Notes under the pieces: generated by a model
The model's input: the letters and a program-made list of their open reading frames with translations, nothing else
Databases searched by the model: none
Told to the model about the DNA's origin: nothing
In this document: positions 1-5,743 of the stretch, piece by piece
How positions within the stretch are numbered: the first letter of the stretch is position 1
How the letters are laid out: the number at the start of each line of letters is the position of its first letter
Translations under genes and position numbers: made by a program
Assembly (NCBI GenBank): GCA_902782905.1
Contig: CACZPB010000121.1
Location: forward strand, 1 to 6,170
Source: an uncultured bacterium
GTDB taxonomy: Bacteria; Cyanobacteriota; Vampirovibrionia; Gastranaerophilales; Gastranaerophilaceae
DNA: 6,170 bases
Reading direction: 5' to 3'

Positions 1-3000
1 CTTTTGCTTCAGCTTCTGCCTTTGCTTTTGCTTCAGCTTCTGCCTTTGCCTTTGCTTCAGCTTTTGCCTTTGCCTTTGCTTCAGCTTCTGCCTTTGCTTT
101 TGCTTCAGTTTCTGCCTTTGCCTTTGCTTCAGCTTCTGCCTTTGCTTTTGCTTCAGCTTCTGCTTTTGCTTCGGCTTCTGCCTTTGCTATGGCTTTTGGT
201 GCTCCTTCAGCTCTAGATTTTACGATTTCTTTTGGCGCTGGAGTTTCTTTTACCGGAGCATTATCTGCTGTAGGAGCTTTATCGGCAACAGGGACTGCTG
301 ATTTTTTTGCAAGTACAGCTCTGCGAGCATCAATTATTTTCATAAATGCTTCACGATCAACAGGACTAGAGTATTTATTAGCTTCTACTGCTAAACGATC
401 TAATTGTTCAGGTGTGGTTGCTTTGTCGCATAATTCTTTTAACTGATTGCTATATTGTTCTCTTGATTGACCACCTAATTTATCAACTTGATCACCTTTT
501 TTGATAAATGAATTCTTTTTATTTGCAATATTTTTAAATGCGTCCTCAAAAGCTTGGCTTTCTGGAAATACAGAAGTTTCAGCAGGGTTTGCATCAGCTC
601 CTGCTTTTGCCTTTGCTTTTGGTTCAGAATCTGCAATTCCTTCGGCTTTTGGTGCTCCTTCAGCTTTAAGTATTTTTATTCTTTCATCAAGTTTTTTCAA
701 CAATGATCTTTGAGCTGAAGATTTCTTCCCAACATTTGCAACTTGCTCTCTAAGAGTTGTTAACTCTTGAATTGTAGCATCAGGGTTATCCATATATGCT
801 TTTATTTCTGCAACATTAGTATCATTTAATCCTTTACCACTATTAACAGTTTCTGTTAAGTGTTTTGAAACTTGATTGAATCCAGCTTCACGAGCTTCTG
901 CTGCTTTTAAACGTTGTTGAGCTTTACTCATCAAATTTGCAGAATAATCAATTCCTTGGTATTGACCAACATGCATTTTACCGTTTCCATCGAAACCAAC
1001 ACGTTTTCCCAAATCAGACATAAATTGACGGATTTCTTCAGATGATCTCAAGTTATTCATAAGATGATCTTCTAATAAAGAAGCTTCATGCGGAGTTATA
1101 GGTCCTTCGCCTTTCATAATTTTTTCTGCATTTTGGGCTGAGTTTTTATTCATAGCTTCAATAATTTCTTCGCTGCCTTCGCCATATGCAAATCTTTCTT
1201 TGTTAATTGCATATATACCTGATTCATCAAGAACTTGACGTTGAGTAGCACGTCCTTGTTCTCTGTTAACAGCCCTTTGGCTGGCACCTTTTTCGAACAT
1301 AGCAGCAGCTTCATCAGGTGTAACACCATCTTCAAAAGCTTGATGAATTTCTTTATGAATTTGAGCTTGTTTTTGTGGATGTAGTTTACCACCTGTATGT
1401 TCTCCATTGTTTGTAACTTCATCTAATGTTGGTGTTTTTGATTCAGAAGTTTCAGCAGGGGTTTCTTTTGCGGAAGATTTACGGCCATTTATCATGCCGC
1501 GCATACTGCGTATACCATACATACCTCCTTGGAATAACAATGACATGCTGGCATATTTTAATAAGCCATCAGGAGTAATTTCACCTGTTTGAGCCAACTC
1601 CATACCTGCACCCAAACCAGCATCAAAAGCAATAGCTTTTGGCATCATTCTTAAAGGCACTCGAGAAAGATTCTTTGTGAAAACTTCATCTGATGCAAGA
1701 CCCATATTCTTTAAAGCATGCAAAGTCGTAGCAGATGGATTGTGAATAGCTTCATACAACACAGAGCGTTGGTTTAACAATTTTAGTGCAGAACTTTCAG
1801 CCTCCGTAAGCACATCCCCGGCAGCTTGTTTCGCTGCCAAACTTCCCAAAGCTTCATCAGCATTTTTGAAACCTAATTTTTTAATTTCGGGGTAAAGATA
1901 TTTTTCTATTCTTGAAAGCAATTTGTTACCTGTTGTTTCCATGAATTTTTCAGCAATTGGAGCAGCAACAGATTTTTCAATAACTTTATAAGCTTTTCCT
2001 GCACCCCAGAAGAATAAACCCTCTTCTGATACACTAACTGCAATTTCACCAAGATCACCAAGTTCATAATTGCCTTTTTCATTTTTTCTTACAAGACTCC
2101 AGTCAACATCTGCACCTGTAGTAGCATTATGAGACAAATCAAATGCTGCAGATGCACCCATAGCTCCTATAACAGGTGCTAATTCACCCTGAAAAGTAGC
2201 TGCCGCAAGAATACTTGTACCAACAGTTGCACCCATTTTTAAATTGCCAGATGCTGAATATTGTGAACCTATATAGTCATTAACAATGACATTTGCATTA
2301 GTACCACCCAAAGCTCCATTCCTTGTTTCTTTAGTTTGATTTGCATAAAATTTTGCAAGTGCTACTTTATCAAACCTTTGACCAGTAATTGCATAAAACT
2401 GTTTTTCAAACTCTTCTTGAGTTATTTTGCCATTTTGTAAAGCTTTTATGTTTGTTTCTAAAGTTGTTAATTTTTCTCTGACTTTACTTTCTCTATTGTC
2501 ACTACCCCAAAGACCTGACATCCAATCTACAAATTCATGATCCCAAGATTGTCCGTCGCCTGCTCTGTAATTTTTCGGTTCATCTTTAAGATCCACATCA
2601 TTTGTATTATAATTATAATCATCTAATACTTTTCTTGCGTGTGATATTTCATCAAGCAAGCCAGCAGCTGCCTGGGCTGCAAATTCTCTTGCAACTTGTG
2701 CATCAGTAGCAATTTTTTCTGCACCCAGGAATGTCCCGTAAACCTGCTTCCCAACTTCGCCTTCTGCAAAAATAGCCATAGGTTTACCTGTACCAAGACT
2801 TCTTTTTGTATCATCATATAACAATGCAATATTACCATCAGCTTTTGGTACAAGCTCTTTGTTACCATTTGCATCTTTTGCAACATAGAAAGTTTTCATA
2901 TAATGCCCTTCAGTAATTGGGTTACCATTTGCATCTCGCTGAATTGTTACTTTCTTGCCATGTACTGTAATTGTATAATCTCCGGCATAATCCTTAGCGT

Positions 3001-5092
3001 TTAGTGCAGATTTTTTTGGAATAACATATTGATTTCCAAATTTATCAACAGCAATTTTGTCTCCGTTTTTTGTAGTAACAGGTTTACCTTGTGGATTTCT
3101 AAGAATTACCAAATCAGTACTTCCGTATTTAGTTTCGATACCACTGATATTGCCTTTATCATCAACTCCACCGGCTGTGTGAATAATATTTGCATCTACA
3201 TGATCTTCTTTTTTAGCATTAGCAAATGCAATATCACCTCTAACTCTTTTTGCTTCACGAGGAATTCCATCTCTTTTATCTACATAATATAATTTACCTT
3301 GACATGCAACTAGTACAGTATTCGGAGAACCTTTTACATCACCTATAATTCTGCCGGTTACACTTTTACGGTGAGGAGTATAAGTTACACCTATGATTTC
3401 ACCTTGAGCATTGAATTTTGGTTTTGCATCATAGTTAGTATATGTATCATATGTAAATGTTTTTGTTTTATTCTTATTAGCAGGATCTCTATAAGTCCAT
3501 TTAGCTTTTCCGGGATTATTTTTATTTGTAGTACCAATCTCAAATTTTACAGCAATTTTATTATTTCCTGAACTATATTTACTCATAGATGCAGGATCAA
3601 CTCCATATTGGAGATAAGTTTGCTGAGCTATCATAGTCTCTTGAGTTTTTTTACTCGGAACTACTCTTTGAGAAATTTGTTTTTTACCGGTTTTATCAAA
3701 CTTGGTTTCAACAAAGTTATCGTCTTTATCCCATTGTTTTACAGTTATATTTTTATCATCAACAATAGTTTGGGTTGTTGTATGAGCTTTTTTGTCTTCA
3801 ACTTGTATAAATGACGGATTATCTTCGCCTGGATTGTATCTTTCTATGGTAACTGTACCTTTTGTATTATCTCTTGTTGTTATTTCTTTTGAATCATCTG
3901 ATTTAATTCTCTGATCAACAGAACCTTTATCATTTTGAATATATATTTCACTTGTTCCATCATTTTTACGTTTTTCTACTCTGGTTCTTTCTTTTGTTTT
4001 TGAAGTATATGTTATTTCTCCACTTTCGTCATATTTTACTTCTTCATATCCATCTTCTTTTGACAGCATTTCAGTTCTTTTTTCAAGAGCAGAAACACCA
4101 TCTGAGTCCAATTCACCATCTTTTATGTCATAAACAATTTTTAATGTACCTTCATTAGTCACAGTTGTAGAAACGATATTTATTCCTCCGGGTTGAACCT
4201 CAAAAGTTGTTTTAACTTCACCATCTTTAGACCCTGGATTAATGATTTCTTCTGTTGGTAACAAAGTGTTTGTTTCTTCATTTAATTCGTATCTCTGTTT
4301 ACTAAGACCCGTATGAGTGATAGTTTTGGCAGAAATCGCACCTTCATCATTATATTCTATTTCTGTAACTTTTTCTTTTCCGACAAGAGCTTTGTTTTCT
4401 GTTGATTTTTTAAGTCTGAAATCATCTGAAACATAATCATATACGTCTTCTGTTGTGCCCTTATTAACAACTTTTCCTGTAATTGCGCCTGATTCTGTAT
4501 CATAATTTGTAGTAGTTTTTGTATCATCTTCTAAAACTACATCTTTTTCTAGTTTGCCATCAGCTGTATAGTATTTGGTTTTATCATTAGATTTTACATT
4601 GTATGTACCATCTGCATTTCTTGTTTCAACACTACCGTTTTTATCTTTGGTAACTACAACTCTATGACCTTCTTCATCTTCTTTAACTTCTGATTCTTCA
4701 ATAAGTTCACTCTGTGCTAAAATATTTTCAAAGAATTCAGCCAAATCCTCTGCAGTAATACCTTGTTCTTTCAGACCATAATCTTTTACGAGTCTTTGAA
4801 ATTCTCTTCTGCCAAGCTTTTTATTCTTACCTGCTTCTTGTGACAAAAATAATAGGATTTGGTTTATTTCTTCTTTATCCAAAACATTATCCTTAGCTCC
4901 AACATTTGCTTTGGCGCCATCTTTTACACCCTTATTTGCAGATAAACCACCATCTAAGGTTTTGAAGATAATGATGGATTTTTCAGACATCTTTGCATCA
5001 AGCTTTACACCACCACTTAATTTTGAGGTATCATATTTTTTCTTTCCTATTTTGAAAATACCATTTGATTTTCCTTCTACATTCATTTGCAT
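1..5092 (-). CDS. Giant modular hypothetical protein, C-terminus cut off by window edge (at least 1697 aa)
   Basis: I do not recognise a family over the full length. The frame is open from ATG at 5092 to the left edge without a stop. An in-frame TAA lies two codons upstream (5098-5096), and AAAGGG sits 7 nt before the ATG, so residue 1 is preferred over the in-frame ATG at codon 3. Visible layout: residues 60-110 resemble a degenerate EF-hand pair (D68, D72, E75 in the first loop); about 120-700 is Thr/Lys/Asp-rich and looks beta-stranded, with Y-D-x-x-G-like turns near 197, 247, 354 and 465; 720-760 has D-A-N-G-N turns 20 residues apart; 951-986 is Gly/Ala-rich and hydrophobic; 1000-1205 is helical; 1388-1475 is charged and coiled-coil-like; P-A-E-T-S linkers start at 1212 and 1503; 1636-1697 is an alternating Ala-Lys/Glu tract. 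There are two cysteines (C597, C1555). No signal peptide is visible. The gene appears monocistronic at its 5' end. The composition suggests a surface, exported or structural scaffold protein, but this is inference. Confidence 0.95.
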   Translation of the reverse strand, partial: MQMNVEGKSNGIFKIGKKKYDTSKLSGGVKLDAKMSEKSIIIFKTLDGGLSANKGVKDGAKANVGAKDNVLDKEEINQILLFLSQEAGKNKKLGRREFQRLVKDYGLKEQGITAEDLAEFFENILAQSELIEESEVKEDEEGHRVVVTKDKNGSVETRNADGTYNVKSNDKTKYYTADGKLEKDVVLEDDTKTTTNYDTESGAITGKVVNKGTTEDVYDYVSDDFRLKKSTENKALVGKEKVTEIEYNDEGAISAKTITHTGLSKQRYELNEETNTLLPTEEIINPGSKDGEVKTTFEVQPGGINIVSTTVTNEGTLKIVYDIKDGELDSDGVSALEKRTEMLSKEDGYEEVKYDESGEITYTSKTKERTRVEKRKNDGTSEIYIQNDKGSVDQRIKSDDSKEITTRDNTKGTVTIERYNPGEDNPSFIQVEDKKAHTTTQTIVDDKNITVKQWDKDDNFVETKFDKTGKKQISQRVVPSKKTQETMIAQQTYLQYGVDPASMSKYSSGNNKIAVKFEIGTTNKNNPGKAKWTYRDPANKNKTKTFTYDTYTNYDAKPKFNAQGEIIGVTYTPHRKSVTGRIIGDVKGSPNTVLVACQGKLYYVDKRDGIPREAKRVRGDIAFANAKKEDHVDANIIHTAGGVDDKGNISGIETKYGSTDLVILRNPQGKPVTTKNGDKIAVDKFGNQYVIPKKSALNAKDYAGDYTITVHGKKVTIQRDANGNPITEGHYMKTFYVAKDANGNKELVPKADGNIALLYDDTKRSLGTGKPMAIFAEGEVGKQVYGTFLGAEKIATDAQVAREFAAQAAAGLLDEISHARKVLDDYNYNTNDVDLKDEPKNYRAGDGQSWDHEFVDWMSGLWGSDNRESKVREKLTTLETNIKALQNGKITQEEFEKQFYAITGQRFDKVALAKFYANQTKETRNGALGGTNANVIVNDYIGSQYSASGNLKMGATVGTSILAAATFQGELAPVIGAMGASAAFDLSHNATTGADVDWSLVRKNEKGNYELGDLGEIAVSVSEEGLFFWGAGKAYKVIEKSVAAPIAEKFMETTGNKLLSRIEKYLYPEIKKLGFKNADEALGSLAAKQAAGDVLTEAESSALKLLNQRSVLYEAIHNPSATTLHALKNMGLASDEVFTKNLSRVPLRMMPKAIAFDAGLGAGMELAQTGEITPDGLLKYASMSLLFQGGMYGIRSMRGMINGRKSSAKETPAETSESKTPTLDEVTNNGEHTGGKLHPQKQAQIHKEIHQAFEDGVTPDEAAAMFEKGASQRAVNREQGRATQRQVLDESGIYAINKERFAYGEGSEEIIEAMNKNSAQNAEKIMKGEGPITPHEASLLEDHLMNNLRSSEEIRQFMSDLGKRVGFDGNGKMHVGQYQGIDYSANLMSKAQQRLKAAEAREAGFNQVSKHLTETVNSGKGLNDTNVAEIKAYMDNPDATIQELTTLREQVANVGKKSSAQRSLLKKLDERIKILKAEGAPKAEGIADSEPKAKAKAGADANPAETSVFPESQAFEDAFKNIANKKNSFIKKGDQVDKLGGQSREQYSNQLKELCDKATTPEQLDRLAVEANKYSSPVDREAFMKIIDARRAVLAKKSAVPVADKAPTADNAPVKETPAPKEIVKSRAEGAPKAIAKAEAEAKAEAEAKAKAEAEAKAKAETEAKAKAEAEAKAKAKAEAKAKAEAEAKAKAEAEAK
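2..187 (-). repeat. Intragenic 24-bp-type tandem repeat encoding an Ala-Lys/Glu tract
   Basis: The 62 codons nearest the window edge encode strict alternation of Ala with Lys or Glu (residues 1636-1697), with one Ile replacing a charged residue at the start and one Thr replacing Ala at 1662. The dominant unit is eight residues, A-E-A-E-A-K-A-K (24 bp), with 2- and 4-residue insertions and deletions between copies. On the plus strand it appears as alternating TGC or AGC with TTC, CTT or TTT triplets. The tract still runs at the window edge, so its total length is unknown. Similar Ala/Lys/Glu-rich stretches occur in the TolA central helix, but nothing else here resembles TolA. Confidence 0.95.
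191..212 (-). repeat. 22-bp direct repeat, copy 2 (linker A-E-G-A-P-K-A)
   Basis: These 22 bases are identical to 644-665. Both copies are in frame and encode the linker AEGAPKA (residues 1628-1634 here). The two copies lie 453 bp (151 codons) apart and bracket a helical block. This copy leads directly into the Ala-Lys/Glu tract. Confidence 0.9.
571..587 (-). repeat. 17-bp direct repeat, copy 2 (linker P-A-E-T-S)
   Basis: This is identical to 1444-1460, in the same frame (offset 873 bp, 291 codons). It encodes PAETS at residues 1503-1507, just before a Phe/Lys-rich helical block. The same peptide marks the domain boundary at 1212. Confidence 0.8.
644..665 (-). repeat. 22-bp direct repeat, copy 1 (linker A-E-G-A-P-K-A)
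   Basis: This copy is identical to 191-212 and encodes AEGAPKA at residues 1477-1483. It follows the charged, coiled-coil-like helix ending near 1475 and leads into a short KAKAKAGA segment. The resemblance to the context of the other copy suggests segmental duplication of a linker, not chance. Confidence 0.9.
1444..1460 (-). repeat. 17-bp direct repeat, copy 1 (linker P-A-E-T-S)
   Basis: This matches 571-587 and encodes PAETS at residues 1212-1216. It lies right after a Gly/Arg/Met-rich segment ending in GRKSS (about 1207), where the middle helical region gives way to the His/Gln/Glu-rich helical region. Confidence 0.8.
2861..2936 (-). repeat. Pair of 16-bp repeats 60 bp apart (D-A-N-G-N turns)
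   Basis: The same 16 bases occur at 2861-2876 and 2921-2936. Each encodes the core of an A-N-G-N turn, starting with Asp at residues 740 and 720. A third, diverged turn (A-D-G-N, D752) follows 12 residues later. The 20-residue spacing with aromatic residues between the turns (H-Y-M-K-T-F-Y) looks like short beta-hairpin repeats. I do not assign it to a known repeat family. Confidence 0.75.
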
Positions 5093-5271
5093 AATTTAAC
5101 CCTTTATTATTTATCACATATCCATGTATTCGGCTAATCATGCAGAAAGGTTTAAGGTTTTTCGTAACAATTTTACAATTCGTAATATAAAACTAAAAGC
5201 AACTTCATTCTAAACAAAACAATAAATTTTAATAAAAAGAGTTTTTATATTAATTAACTGTAAAGCGAATA
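5093..5271. promoter_or_regulatory. Divergent intergenic region with direct repeats
   Basis: This AT-rich region separates the two divergent genes and should hold both promoters, but no strong -35/-10 pair stands out in either direction. Two repeat pairs are clear. AAGGTTT occurs twice in perfect tandem at 5147-5160, 55-68 nt upstream of the giant gene's ATG. TTCGTAA occurs at 5161-5167 and again at 5179-5185, with GTAAcaattTTAC between and overlapping them. On the minus strand, TAAAAT just inside this cluster could be a -10 for the giant gene, but its -35 is poor. On the plus strand, TATATT at 5246-5251 is a weak -10 candidate for the small gene. Confidence 0.4.
5100..5105 (-). promoter_or_regulatory. 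Ribosome binding site of the giant gene
   Basis: Read on the minus strand this is AAAGGG, followed by a 7-nt AT spacer and then ATG at 5092. It favours the first ATG over a second in-frame ATG at 5086, which would lie 13 nt away. An in-frame TAA between the site and the ATG rules out a start further upstream. Confidence 0.7.
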
Positions 5272-5517
5272 ATGCATCACTTCCTGAATTATCCGTTAAA
5301 CCCTATGTTTAATACGATGTCGGTATTCGTAAGAAATATAGAAATTACACCAAAAGAAGAAAAATTGCTAAAACAATCCTTTAATAAAGTAGATCAAACT
5401 TATTGTTGCCGAGTAGCATTAAAACAAGTACAATTGTATAAAAAGTGTTCTAAGCAAATAGAAAATTGGCTTCGCCAAGGTATATGGTATTTTGAAGATA
5501 TTTTGAAAAAAACGTAA
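5272..5517 (+). CDS. Small basic hypothetical protein (81 aa)
   Basis: I do not recognise this protein. From the ATG at 5272 it has 81 residues and ends in TAA, with a second TAA directly after. Other in-frame ATG codons are at 5305 (M12) and 5317 (M16). None of the three has a convincing Shine-Dalgarno site, so the start is uncertain. The first 20 residues are uncharged except for histidines. From about residue 24 it is highly charged and lysine-rich and probably forms two helices (about 27-40 and 46-67), followed by an aromatic stretch W66, W72, Y73, F74. Cysteines lie at 45, 46 and 59. It has no membrane segment or signal peptide. It is divergent from the giant gene, with 226 bp before the transporter, so it is probably a separate unit. 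Coding potential is supported by length in AT-rich DNA, a biased amino acid mix and the lack of a competing ORF. It could still be spurious. Confidence 0.6.
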   Translation: MHHFLNYPLNPMFNTMSVFVRNIEITPKEEKLLKQSFNKVDQTYCCRVALKQVQLYKKCSKQIENWLRQGIWYFEDILKKT

Positions 5518-5559
5518 TAAAGAGTAAAAAGTAGATTTTAACAAAATTAAATCAGATTT

Positions 5560-5608
5560 GATGTATAACTCTGGAATACAGCTGCAAACACGCTATGCTT
5601 ACATCCCC
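5560..5608. other. Unexplained GC-richer, fold-capable intergenic island
   Basis: Inside a very AT-rich spacer, about 38 bases (5571-5608) are roughly half G+C. GATGTA (5560-5565), with one bulged base then AA, can pair with TTACATC (5599-5605), enclosing a loop that carries CAGCTG. An alternative inner pairing is TGTAT (5562-5566) with ATACA (5576-5580). The minus strand has AAGGAG nearby (5633-5628), but only a very short open frame without a good start follows. It could be part of a small RNA, a leader, a dispersed repeat or a gene remnant. Nothing in the sequence decides between these. Confidence 0.35.
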
Positions 5609-5680
5609 AACAAAAAATACTCTTACTCCTTTTAATTTTTAAAACACTAATTTTAAAATTGTAATTTTTTATTAAGTGAA

Positions 5681-5709
5681 TTGAATAATAAACAAGTTTT
5701 GTATATGAT
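5681..5709 (+). promoter_or_regulatory. Sigma70-type promoter of the AI-2E transporter gene
   Basis: The -35 is TTGAAT (5681-5686, four of six consensus bases). The -10 is TATGAT (5704-5709, five of six). The spacing is the ideal 17 bp. Transcription would start near 5716, giving a leader of about 28 nt that includes the Shine-Dalgarno site. This argues that the transporter is transcribed independently of the small gene upstream. Confidence 0.6.
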
Positions 5710-5734
5710 TATTTCATTGTGCAATAAGAAAATT

Positions 5735-5740
5735 GGAGGG
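5735..5740 (+). promoter_or_regulatory. Ribosome binding site of the AI-2E transporter gene
   Basis: GGAGGG lies 3 nt before the ATG at 5744 (4 nt if the core is taken as GGAGG). The spacing is slightly short, but the site is strong and fixes the start. The next possible starts are too far away. Confidence 0.8.
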
Positions 5741-5743
5741 AAA

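Noticed and set aside
1..190. TolA-like central helix assignment
   Set aside because: The Ala/Lys/Glu composition resembles TolA, but there is no N-terminal membrane anchor, no Tol-Pal neighbours, and the protein is far too large.
4..216. Plus-strand frame encoding a Leu/Pro-rich peptide
   Set aside because: It is the complement of the Ala-Lys/Glu repeat in the giant gene. The Leu/Pro periodicity is a by-product of the 24-bp repeat, and there is no ribosome binding site.
189..4158. Several plus-strand and minus-strand open frames of about 60-90 codons
   Set aside because: All lie within the 1697-codon minus-strand frame in other phases. They have odd compositions (Phe/Ser/Ile-rich) and no consistent start signals.
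5231..5253. Short hairpin TAAAAA-gag-TTTTTA extended by one A-T pair
   Set aside because: It has seven A-T pairs only, in a very AT-rich region upstream of the small gene, and can easily arise by chance.
5634..5670. AT-only inverted repeat followed by a T run (AATTTTTAAAA, loop, TTTTAAAATT, then TTTTTT)
   Set aside because: It looks like a terminator in outline, but the stem has no G-C pair and a bulge, and it lies over 110 nt past the small gene's stop. It is more likely AT-rich spacer.
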